Source of the DNA: NAK19 sp034434515
GTDB lineage: Bacteria > Chloroflexota > Anaerolineae > Anaerolineales > UBA4823
Length of the DNA: 24,406 bases
Reading direction: 5' to 3'
NCBI GenBank assembly: GCA_034434515.1
Contig: DAOTZA010000003.1
Location: forward strand, 1-24,406
How positions within the stretch are numbered: position 1 is the first letter of the stretch; each line of letters begins with the position of its first letter. Below are positions 14,581-22,122 of this stretch, one piece after another. The notes below the pieces were generated by a model, which had not been told where the DNA came from, searched no databases, and worked only from the letters and a program-made list of their open reading frames with translations. The translations under genes were made by a program, and so were the position numbers.

Positions 14581-16126
14581 GAATTTTTTCTCCTGTCTCA
14601 TGCAAAACTTTGTCGTATGAATAAAACGTATTTTGTAATTCCTCATGCAGGTACCGAAAGGCCTGATAACTTCGCTCGTAAGCAAGTTGTTTGCTCTCGT
14701 CTACAGTGGTCGTTTCCTGGACAGAAACCCAATATTGGAGAAGGTTTTTGAAATCCTTGAAGATACCCAATGCCAGACCGGCTACATACGCTGCCCCGAT
14801 GGTGCCTTCGGAATTGGGGACATAATCCTGTGCGATGCCAATAATATCAGAGACAATTTGTCGCCACAGGCGGCTTTTTGCCCCTCCACCTGTGGCAACC
14901 AATCGACGGAAGGAATAACCATCTGGGTAGGCGCACTCAAGTCCATAACGGATAGAGTATCCCCACGCTTCAAGTAGAGCTCGATAGAAATGAGCTTTTT
15001 GGTGAAAGGCGCGGATGCCAAAATAGACACCGCTAGCAAAAGGATTGTCAATCGGGCTTCTCTGTCCGTAAAGATAGGGCAAAAATGTCAGCCCTTCGCA
15101 ACCGGCCGGCACCTTTTGGGCTAAGTGATCCAGGCGAGCATAAGGATTCGGCTCGCCCTCGCTTTGGTACTGCAAAAGTTCTTTTTCCCCAAATTGATCG
15201 GTAAACCAGCGCACACTCTCACCAATCGAGAGACAATAGGCCGGATAGTCATATAAATAGCCTTCCTGGACTTTGCCGCCCCGTTCGGCAATTGGAAAAG
15301 GTTTAAAAGCCGCATTGAGCGCGCTATCTTTCATAACCGGCATAACACCGGCTGACCCATAATAGACAATGGCTTCATCGGTTTGGGTCACGCCTGCGCT
15401 TAGCATCGAACCAAATAAATCCGGCATTCCGGCGATCACCGGGGTTCCCTCTGTTAACCCTGTCTCTATGGCGGCTCTGGGAGTCACGTTTCCTACGATA
15501 GTAGCCGGCGGATATACCATTGGAAGGATATTCTGGGGGATATTGAGTGCCTTGCAGACGTCTTCTCGCCAGGTCGCATCTGGCGCTTCAAAAATTGCCC
15601 CATATAACCCGGCTGTTATGGTATCGGTTACATAAGCTCCACATAATTTATAGATAAGATAATGAGGAGCATCAAAAAACATCCGCATTTTACGAGCTTT
15701 CTCTGGTTCATTTCTCAAGAACCACAGCAGCTTCGGGGTTAACTCCTCACAGGATAAGCGGAGGTTATATCGTTGATTAATTTCCTCTACTTCTGCATAG
15801 GCGCGACTATCCGAATACAAAATCGCGCCAGAGAGAGGCAACCCTTCTGCGTCGGTTGGGCCAAGAGCAGGATACAACCCACACACCCCAATGGCAAGGA
15901 TGTTGTCTGGGTTTAATGGGCACTGTTGCAAGGCTTTGCGGATGGCCGCGACCGAACCTTGCCACCAGTTTGTCTCCATATTATGCTCTACCCAACCTGG
16001 TCGGGGATAATCGGTTTCGTAGGGTTCAAAAGAGTGGGCAAGAACATTGCCTTCTAAGGTAACTATAGAGGCTTTTACCCCCTGGGTGCCAACATCAATG
16101 CCAAGCAGTGCCTCATTGCTCTCCAT
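14573..16126 (-). CDS. FGGY-family carbohydrate kinase (xylulokinase-like), copy 2
   Basis: A 517-residue paralogue of the kinase at 985-2517. It has LGIDVGTQGVKAS (8-20), the catalytic aspartate in IAGMPDLFGS (D236), YYGSAG, and the ATP-binding ATGGGAKSRLW. Long stretches match copy 1 (KLCGAYVTDTI, EGYLYDYPAYCL, LEAWGYSIRYGLE). It would phosphorylate the imported sugar, polyol or cyclitol derivative. Its start codon abuts the EcfT stop directly (TAGATG) with no obvious Shine-Dalgarno, so translation likely depends on ribosomes finishing EcfT. That tight link to the transporter suggests it acts on the transported compound or its first product. The 3' end overlaps the class III aminotransferase by 8 nt. 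Confidence 0.9.
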   Translation of the reverse strand: MESNEALLGIDVGTQGVKASIVTLEGNVLAHSFEPYETDYPRPGWVEHNMETNWWQGSVAAIRKALQQCPLNPDNILAIGVCGLYPALGPTDAEGLPLSGAILYSDSRAYAEVEEINQRYNLRLSCEELTPKLLWFLRNEPEKARKMRMFFDAPHYLIYKLCGAYVTDTITAGLYGAIFEAPDATWREDVCKALNIPQNILPMVYPPATIVGNVTPRAAIETGLTEGTPVIAGMPDLFGSMLSAGVTQTDEAIVYYGSAGVMPVMKDSALNAAFKPFPIAERGGKVQEGYLYDYPAYCLSIGESVRWFTDQFGEKELLQYQSEGEPNPYARLDHLAQKVPAGCEGLTFLPYLYGQRSPIDNPFASGVYFGIRAFHQKAHFYRALLEAWGYSIRYGLECAYPDGYSFRRLVATGGGAKSRLWRQIVSDIIGIAQDYVPNSEGTIGAAYVAGLALGIFKDFKNLLQYWVSVQETTTVDESKQLAYERSYQAFRYLHEELQNTFYSYDKVLHETGEKIHV

Positions 16127-16966
16127 CTAAATCATACCCACTTTCCAAACAGCCATTGCAATGAAAGCTAAGATCAACCCGCCAACAAATAAGATAATCA
16201 CCATTTTGTCCAGCCAGGAAAGAGTTAAATCGCGGAGAGGCGTCACCTTACCTGAGCCAAAGCCACGCACCTGGGTCGCAATGGTGACTTGCTCGACAAT
16301 CATTGCGGTTCGGCGCATCAGGGGATTCGCCAGAGGTAAAGAACGCTTAAAGACCTTAATCAGATTAAGGGTCCGCAAATGCCAGCCGCGCAATTTTTGT
16401 GCGTCCTGGATTTGGCTAATAATTGAAGCCATATAGGGGATAAATTTGTAGGTGATCTGTACAACAAATACAATGGAAGGGGGTGTTTTGAGGGCGTATA
16501 GTGTGTTGGCAATATCACTAATTGGGGTTGTATAGAGAAAAACAATCGCCCAGGTGACAACGGTAGCAAAACGGCATACCCGACCCGCTAACCAGTATAA
16601 ACTTCCATAAGTCAACCCCAAGCGATCTAAGCCCAGGAAAGGAACATTAACCGTTACGATTCCTGTGGACGCCCATTCTGGATCGAGCACTTTGAAGTAT
16701 TCGGGTCGGGCTTGGGCAATCGTGCTGCGGACGGTGGGAAACCAGGTTAACGCCAAAGCAAACACGATGAACAAGAACAGTTTTGCTGGTGCTTTGGCAA
16801 TATAGGCTAAGATAAAACCGACAATCAAAAGAGGTAACAGATAGCGGATATCCAGCCAAAGCCCTGATAGGATGACGATCACTAAAAAGACCACCATTTT
16901 GGTAAGAGGATGCAGCCCTTTATGTAAAAAGCTTGTTCCTTGTCGATAGGCAAATACTGTGTCCAT
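16127..16966 (-). CDS. ecfT: ECF transporter transmembrane component EcfT
   Basis: A 279-residue membrane protein. Hydrophobic segments lie at about 24-57, 62-78, 130-146, 162-183 and 252-275. Before the last helix are two cytoplasmic coupling motifs of the EcfT family, QKLRGW (190-195) and TQVRGFG (231-237), corresponding to the two Ala-Arg-Gly-type motifs that dock on the two ATPase subunits. EcfT couples ATP hydrolysis to toppling of the S component for uptake. It lies 3 nt after the fused ATPase gene and abuts the kinase gene, within an S-A-T set. TGGAG precedes the ATG at 16966. The first ~20 residues include the conserved YRQGTSFLHKLHP-like entry seen in EcfT/CbiQ proteins. Confidence 0.9.
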   Translation of the reverse strand: MDTVFAYRQGTSFLHKGLHPLTKMVVFLVIVILSGLWLDIRYLLPLLIVGFILAYIAKAPAKLFLFIVFALALTWFPTVRSTIAQARPEYFKVLDPEWASTGIVTVNVPFLGLDRLGLTYGSLYWLAGRVCRFATVVTWAIVFLYTTPISDIANTLYALKTPPSIVFVVQITYKFIPYMASIISQIQDAQKLRGWHLRTLNLIKVFKRSLPLANPLMRRTAMIVEQVTIATQVRGFGSGKVTPLRDLTLSWLDKMVIILFVGGLILAFIAMAVWKVGMI

Positions 16967-16969
16967 GCT

Positions 16970-18736
16970 CTACGCTCCATTCTGGCTGTGCTTGATACTA
17001 TAATCCAGCACTTCGACCATTTCGTCAACGGTTAGAATGTCTTTTGGGCATCCAAAGTCTTTGGATAAAGCCTGACCAAGTCGGGTGATTTGAGGGGGGA
17101 GGATGTCCGCTTCCAATAGTTTTTCTTCATTTGCGAACACCTCGCGCGGGGTTCCATCCAAGATCAGGTTGCCTTTCGACATGACCAATACTCGATCACA
17201 ATGGTTGCCCACCGTTTTCATATTGTGGGTAATAATCACAATGGTTTTTCCCATTTGATCGCGTAAGTAACGCAGGCTTTGCATCATTTTCACTTCGCCT
17301 TGCTCGTCTAGACCGGTTGTCGGTTCATCGATTAGCAAGATATCCGGTTTCAAGGGTAAGATACAGCTTATCGAAAGATATGTCTTTAAATCCTCATCTA
17401 GACCGAAGATATAACGGTCTTTGTGCGCCTCTAGGTCAAAAACCTTCATGGCTTCTTCTGTTAATCGCTTGACTTCATCCTCTGGCAAATCAATCATCCG
17501 AGGAGCAAAAGCGATTTCATCCCAAATCGTTTCTGCAAACAGTTGGTCATCTGGATTCTGGAAAACATAATTGATCATCCGGATGATTTTATCCAACCGT
17601 AGCTTCTTGATATCTGTGTTTTTGACTTTTAGAACCGAATCTTTGTTGGTGGGTTTGAGCAATCCAACCAGATGCCGAGCCAAGGTGGTTTTACCAGAGC
17701 CGTTCTGCCCAATAATCCCTACAATTTGGCGCTCCGGGATTTCAAAAGAAACACCCTTAAGAGCATGAACTTGAGGATTATAAAAATGATGAAGGTTTTC
17801 TACTTCAACAACGGTTGGACCGAAGTTATTGACTTGGTGCAGCCGAAAATGTGGGGGACGCATGAGGCGTTTGACACCCAACTGATTCAATTTGTCCTTC
17901 AATAAATTCTCAGCATCTGCTAAGGTTATTGGAATGCGCTCGAAGTTAATTCCTCTTTTCCGAAGCTGTAAAAACAGCTCGGTGACTTGAGGGCGTCCAA
18001 CGCCTATCTGTTGAATGCGATCGTCTTGAAGGACGGTTGCAGGGTCGCCATCCAACAGCAGTTTACCCTGGTCAATGGCGATAATGCGATCCACTACCTC
18101 AGCTACGGCTTCAATATCAGCACCTGACTCGGTGGTGATGCTGGTGGTGCCTGAACGACGCGTGACTTGTTTTAGGATGTTCATCACTCGCTGTTTGCCT
18201 AAAGGGTCAAGCATCGAGACCGGCTCATCAAATGCCATAATTTTGGGCTGCATGGCAAGAATGCCGGCAATAGCCAGACATTGTTGTTCCCCTCCGGAGA
18301 TGTCGTTGGGATTGCGGTCTACTAAATGTTCTAATTCTGCAGCACTAATTGCTTCGGCCACCCTTTGAAAAATTTCTTCGCGAGGTAAGCCTAAGTTCGC
18401 CGGACCAAAAGCCACATCATCGCGGACGGTTAAAGAGAAAATTTGTACCTCAGGGTTTTGGAGAACAATTCCAACATGACGGGCCAATTGATTAACATCG
18501 TATTGGCGGGTATTTAAGCCGTCTACGATCATGTCGCCTTCCTGGTAGCCAAGATCCACTTTAGGGACAAGCCCGTTTAATGACTTGACGAGCGTGCTTT
18601 TTCCTGCTCCAGCCCGGCCGATGATCCCAACTACGCTTGCTTCATCAACTTCAAATGTTAGGTTAGATAATGCCTTTTCTCCTTCCGCCTGGTGGAGATA
18701 GCGAAATGAAAACTCTTTTGCCTCGATTGATTTCAT
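16970..18736 (-). CDS. ECF transporter ATPase, two ATP-binding domains fused (EcfA-A')
   Basis: A 588-residue protein with two ABC ATPase domains in tandem. NBD1 (about 1-235) has Walker A GRAGAGKST (40-48), Q-loop QNP, signature ISGGEQQ (146-152) and Walker B FDE (169-171), but the switch-histidine position holds Ser204 (ITTES). NBD2 (about 308-535) has Walker A GQNGSGKTT (343-351), Walker B IDE (469-471) and switch H504 (IITHN), but its signature is replaced by FGLDEDLKTY (444-453). The lesions complement each other: the site built from NBD2 Walker motifs and NBD1 signature is intact, the other is doubly degenerate. It energises EcfT and the S component. AGGAA lies before the ATG. A 71-residue linker and a ~50-residue tail flank NBD2. 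Confidence 0.92.
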   Translation of the reverse strand: MKSIEAKEFSFRYLHQAEGEKALSNLTFEVDEASVVGIIGRAGAGKSTLVKSLNGLVPKVDLGYQEGDMIVDGLNTRQYDVNQLARHVGIVLQNPEVQIFSLTVRDDVAFGPANLGLPREEIFQRVAEAISAAELEHLVDRNPNDISGGEQQCLAIAGILAMQPKIMAFDEPVSMLDPLGKQRVMNILKQVTRRSGTTSITTESGADIEAVAEVVDRIIAIDQGKLLLDGDPATVLQDDRIQQIGVGRPQVTELFLQLRKRGINFERIPITLADAENLLKDKLNQLGVKRLMRPPHFRLHQVNNFGPTVVEVENLHHFYNPQVHALKGVSFEIPERQIVGIIGQNGSGKTTLARHLVGLLKPTNKDSVLKVKNTDIKKLRLDKIIRMINYVFQNPDDQLFAETIWDEIAFAPRMIDLPEDEVKRLTEEAMKVFDLEAHKDRYIFGLDEDLKTYLSISCILPLKPDILLIDEPTTGLDEQGEVKMMQSLRYLRDQMGKTIVIITHNMKTVGNHCDRVLVMSKGNLILDGTPREVFANEEKLLEADILPPQITRLGQALSKDFGCPKDILTVDEMVEVLDYSIKHSQNGA

Positions 18737-18780
18737 GGTGAATTCCTGTTGTTTTTTGTAGTGCCTCAGGTTGCTAGAAC

Positions 18781-18814
18781 TGGCGAGAGGGTCGATCCGT
18801 TACCCCTCTCGCCA
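18781..18814 (-). other. Intercistronic stem-loop between S component and ATPase genes
   Basis: An 11-bp perfect inverted repeat (18781-18791 with 18804-18814; TGGCGAGAGGG and its complement) encloses a 12-nt loop. It lies in the 100-nt gap just after the S-component stop at 18837 and before the ATPase start at 18736. No T-run follows on the - strand, so it is unlikely to be a full terminator. It more likely stabilises the 3' end of the S-component message or reduces downstream transcription, so the S component could be made in excess over A and T. Confidence 0.65.
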
Positions 18815-18836
18815 TTCAAGATGCAGGAGATGAATG

Positions 18837-19682
18837 TCAGGCTTTGGTTTGTCCGCGCCCGGAAGTCATTGCGCGCCGCGCTGCCTCACCAGCCAGCAGG
18901 CCAACGGGCACAAAGACAATCCCGCTTAGCCACCAATACGGAATGCCAAAGAATGTACCGGCGCCAGGGATGACCCAGTCATTCAAAACAGCGAGAATGG
19001 CAGCCTCGCGGGTATTCATGATCCAGTAGGTCATCATCCACCAAATTTGGTGTACTGGCTCGCCAAGGATCCAGGCGATGAAGAACTGGCGCCAGAAGGG
19101 TTTGTCCCCGCGATCGTGAACAAATCGGAAGTAAACCCAACCGAAATACGCCCAGATCGAGGCGTCGATTAAGGTGTACGGTAACAGGGATAGAGCTCCG
19201 GCAGAGACGCCTCCAACCCAGACCGGGTTGATCAAAACTCGAGCGATGATTTGTCCGACAAACAGACCAAAAAATGAGACAATACCGCCGAATAGGGAGG
19301 CTGACGCAGCAATAATCATGGCTTGCAGGTCAATCCCGCCGAGGTCTCCTAACCCTGCTGCAGCAAACAATGCCCCGACAATACCGATGGCTACCAGCGA
19401 ATATGGTGAAAAAACAGCTACTTTCATCCCTTGAATGTATCTGCCTGCCATCGCCAGCCAATCCGGACGGCGAGCGAACTTGTACATCCAGTACGCCCCA
19501 AATGGCAGACAAAAGACGAAAGCGAAGATATAGAGCAAAACAATCCGTTGTGGCGATTCAGAAACGCCCATCCCGGTGCCGAGCGGGTTCATGATCAGAA
19601 ATGCGAGGATAAAGATGACTAACCCGACCAGCATGATAATCAACCCCGACCGTTCGTTGTAAAATCCTTTACTCTCGTTCAT
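18837..19682 (-). CDS. Probable substrate-binding membrane component (S) of the ECF transporter
   Basis: A 281-residue, strongly hydrophobic protein with probable membrane helices at about 13-32, 46-66, 94-113, 120-150, 155-186, 196-222 and 246-268. It carries no ATPase or EcfT motif and is encoded directly upstream of the fused ATPase and EcfT genes, the usual place for the S component that binds substrate. It is larger than classical S components (about 170-220 residues, six helices) because of two extra N-terminal helices. I do not recognise it as any vitamin-specific family (BioY, ThiT, RibU, FolT, CbiM). Trp and Tyr are frequent in the C-terminal half (QIWWMMTYWIM, IPYWWLSG), which could line a polyol or cyclitol site. 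GGAAGAG lies before the ATG. Assignment rests mainly on context. Confidence 0.7.
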   Translation of the reverse strand: MNESKGFYNERSGLIIMLVGLVIFILAFLIMNPLGTGMGVSESPQRIVLLYIFAFVFCLPFGAYWMYKFARRPDWLAMAGRYIQGMKVAVFSPYSLVAIGIVGALFAAAGLGDLGGIDLQAMIIAASASLFGGIVSFFGLFVGQIIARVLINPVWVGGVSAGALSLLPYTLIDASIWAYFGWVYFRFVHDRGDKPFWRQFFIAWILGEPVHQIWWMMTYWIMNTREAAILAVLNDWVIPGAGTFFGIPYWWLSGIVFVPVGLLAGEAARRAMTSGRGQTKA

Positions 19683-19830
19683 CTTTCTCTTCCTTTCTTT
19701 TTTTCATTTTAGAATAATATCGACCATTGCAGTGTGTTCTGTGTTTTGGTATCTCTTCAATAGGCACTCTCCTTTCTATACTATGGTGTTATTAGGTGTT
19801 TTCCGTCCACCGCGTTCCGGGGTAGAACCC
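19683..19830 (-). promoter_or_regulatory. Leader region between the GH4 fusion gene and the ECF genes
   Basis: This 148-nt gap is the longest inside the - strand run. It has no clear terminator for the upstream fusion gene and only weak promoter-like hexamers (TAGTAT/TATAGA around 19779-19786 on the - strand), so read-through from upstream is likely but an extra promoter is possible. It holds a strong ribosome site (AAAGGAG, 19775-19769) placed 8 nt before a TTG that opens an 18-codon frame ending just before the S-component ribosome site. Confidence 0.4.
19704..19760 (-). CDS. Possible 18-codon leader peptide upstream of the ECF S component
   Basis: A TTG at 19760 is preceded at 8 nt by AAAGGAG and opens a frame of 18 codons (MKRYQNTEHTAMVDIILK) ending in TGA at 19706-19704, 21 nt before the S-component ATG. 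The ribosome site is as good as any in the window and has no other gene to serve, which is why I list it. It could be a translated leader that couples or regulates S-component expression. A chance ORF beside a decayed gene start is equally possible. Confidence 0.25.
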   Translation of the reverse strand: MKRYQNTEHTAMVDIILK

Positions 19831-22122
19831 TTAGAAGCTCAACCGCGAAACCATTTTCTGGATAAATTCTTCCGTGATTTGGACTTTATTTAGAATCGAG
19901 TAGCGACGCCCGAAATTGGATTGATACCAATTAAGGGTTGAAAGGATTTTGATAAACTCTTCTTTTGTCAGCCCAAGGTCAGCCGGTTGCCATAAGATTC
20001 CACAGCGCCGATAAACATCCTCAAGAAATTCGGGTTCATTTTCTTGCAAATTTGCCATCACCCAGCTACCCAAGGCAACCAGCTCGCCATGGTAAAATGA
20101 GCGTCTGGTTTGGAATTCAGCGTTATAGGCAAAAGTATGGTCGGAAGCCTCCTGCGGACGACTGCTACCGAAACGCCGGCAGATAATGCTGATTCCTTCA
20201 AATGCTTTCATAATCGTTTCGATGCCTGAAGGTGTCACCTCCCGAATTTGTTCGGCGTTTTTCACGACTTGATCAATCCAGTATCGCATTTGAGTCACTG
20301 CATCGGGATCATAGGCTTCCCCGACTTGCTCGTGTGCGAAACGCCAGTCCCAAAGTGCAACATGCGCGCAAAGGATATCTCCAACCCCCGAGCGATTCAA
20401 ACGTGGTGGAGCGGATTGGATTAAGGCATAGTCCAGATAAACATTTCGGGGTACGATATAGCCAATGTAGGTAACATGACCACCGGCACGCGCTGCAATG
20501 CTTTTTGTTACCGAGGCATCAACCGAGGTGATCGAGACGAAGAGATCGACGGGTAGATGGCGTTTCCAGGCGAGAAATTTCGCCGCATCCTGAGCTACTC
20601 CACCGCCCAATCCCACGAGTAGGGAGGTTTGAGGAAGGCTTCCCTCCAGCGCTTCTAATTGATACCAATCCAGATTCTTGATAAAAGCAACCGCCTGGGG
20701 TGGATGACGAAATCGTTCTCTGACCTTTTCCCACAACTCTTGCATTGTGATGAGAATAAAATCTTCCTCTTGGGGGCGGTAACTTTCTAACAAGTTATTC
20801 CCATAGTACAGTGAAGGGACTTTAAAGCCATAGGGGTCTATTTTGGTTTTTGGTATTTCCATCACCTGAAAAGCTTTCCCTTGCTCTAAAGGCCACACCT
20901 CGTCAAGAATCCCCCGCGCCTGGTTAAAGCTCTTGATCATCAGATTTGCCATCAGGGCTTGAAGAGCTTTTTGACGGTCGTTTTCGGCAATTGCCTGGGC
21001 AGTTAGCATCTCATAGACACAATTTTGCAAGATTAGCGCTTGAATAAACGGCGAAAGGGTTGCTGGACGGGTTTTGGTAATCTTGCCGTTTTCGATGGTT
21101 ACGGGCAATTCCACAATAGCGTCAGCGGGTAAAAAGGGCAACCTATCTTGATTGTCAACCGAGAGAACCAACTCCTGGTTTTGTTTTTCAACCAGTGCTA
21201 ATAAAGTTGGCGCCACAATTTTTTCGTACCAGACTGCGCCTCTTTGATTTAACATATCGGTTGGATCACCCGGTTTCCATCGTCGGTAAGCTTCAAGCAT
21301 TTGATCGGACAGACTCATGAGCTGATGGGCGCGGATCGTTCTGCCTTCCGTCTCAGCTAAAATGCGGTCGGGGTGGAAATAGTACTTCAGGTAAGGCCCT
21401 GGAATAGCTCCGAGAGTACGGACAAGCTCTGGATCAACACCAACTTTCGGAATCTCCTCCAGTCGTTCAAGGACTTCGGCGATTCTCTCATTGCCTTGCG
21501 AGTCTAAAATTGAAGGCACCCAACTGAAGTGATGCATTCCGGAGATGGAGAACTGCAGCTCGGTCTTTGCTTTGCCAAGCAGTTTTGCTAACAATTCCAT
21601 CAAAGACACCGGCGAGTCGCAGGTTCCAATTACCTGGAGATCGGTGTAATGGCGAATGGCATACTGAATGATACTGCTTGGATTGGTTAAATTCAGGATA
21701 ATAACTTGAGGACATACCTTTTGGATGACTTTTGCAATTTCAAGGATTTTGGGAATGCCTCGAAGCGAGTTGCTGAACCCACCAGGGCCTACGGTTTCTT
21801 CGCCAGGGATGCCAAAACGCCGTGGAAAAGTCTCATCGTAGGCGCGTCCCTCTAACCCACCCACTCGAATCTGCGTTAGGCAATAATCTGAACCTTCAAG
21901 AGCCTTCTCAAGTTCTGTTGTATAGGAAAGCTGGATATCTAAATGGGGATATTTTGAAATAATGGCTTTAGATACCTGATAAACCAGCTCTAAGCGTTCA
22001 ACATCTCTCCCATGTAAGCAAACCTGATAGCTTGCCTGGGCATCTCTCTTACCCATAACATCAAATAGAACTGGAGTGGCTAAAGCACTCCCACCTAAAA
22101 TAGATAGTTTCACTCTACTCAT
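19831..22122 (-). CDS. Fusion of a GH4 glycosidase-type domain with a glycerol-1-phosphate-dehydrogenase-like domain
   Basis: A 763-residue two-domain protein. Residues 1-430 are a family 4 glycoside hydrolase-like domain: SILGGSALATPVLF (NAD-binding start), VGGLEGRAYDETFPRRFGI, GEETVGPGGFSNSLRGIPKI, NLTNPSS (144-150), and the Mn-binding pair C168 (GTCDSP) and H197 (GMHHFSW). GH4 enzymes cleave glycosides by NAD-dependent oxidation at C3 and elimination. Residues about 450-763 resemble glycerol-1-phosphate dehydrogenase/AraM: GLGGGVAQDAAKFLAWK (504-520) for NAD, and metal ligands D582 (GVGDIL), H662 (SDHTFAYNAE) and H679 (YHGELVALGSW). Both halves look catalytically complete and about full length. 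It overlaps the preceding aminotransferase by 4 nt (ATGA). A role in opening, oxidising or reducing a glycosylated or cyclic substrate is inferred; the exact reaction is unknown. Confidence 0.85.
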   Translation of the reverse strand: MSRVKLSILGGSALATPVLFDVMGKRDAQASYQVCLHGRDVERLELVYQVSKAIISKYPHLDIQLSYTTELEKALEGSDYCLTQIRVGGLEGRAYDETFPRRFGIPGEETVGPGGFSNSLRGIPKILEIAKVIQKVCPQVIILNLTNPSSIIQYAIRHYTDLQVIGTCDSPVSLMELLAKLLGKAKTELQFSISGMHHFSWVPSILDSQGNERIAEVLERLEEIPKVGVDPELVRTLGAIPGPYLKYYFHPDRILAETEGRTIRAHQLMSLSDQMLEAYRRWKPGDPTDMLNQRGAVWYEKIVAPTLLALVEKQNQELVLSVDNQDRLPFLPADAIVELPVTIENGKITKTRPATLSPFIQALILQNCVYEMLTAQAIAENDRQKALQALMANLMIKSFNQARGILDEVWPLEQGKAFQVMEIPKTKIDPYGFKVPSLYYGNNLLESYRPQEEDFILITMQELWEKVRERFRHPPQAVAFIKNLDWYQLEALEGSLPQTSLLVGLGGGVAQDAAKFLAWKRHLPVDLFVSITSVDASVTKSIAARAGGHVTYIGYIVPRNVYLDYALIQSAPPRLNRSGVGDILCAHVALWDWRFAHEQVGEAYDPDAVTQMRYWIDQVVKNAEQIREVTPSGIETIMKAFEGISIICRRFGSSRPQEASDHTFAYNAEFQTRRSFYHGELVALGSWVMANLQENEPEFLEDVYRRCGILWQPADLGLTKEEFIKILSTLNWYQSNFGRRYSILNKVQITEEFIQKMVSRLSF

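Noticed and set aside
14581..14685. 35-codon N-terminal extension of the class III aminotransferase
   Set aside because: It lies within the kinase gene; AGGAGA directly before the ATG at 14580 decides the start.
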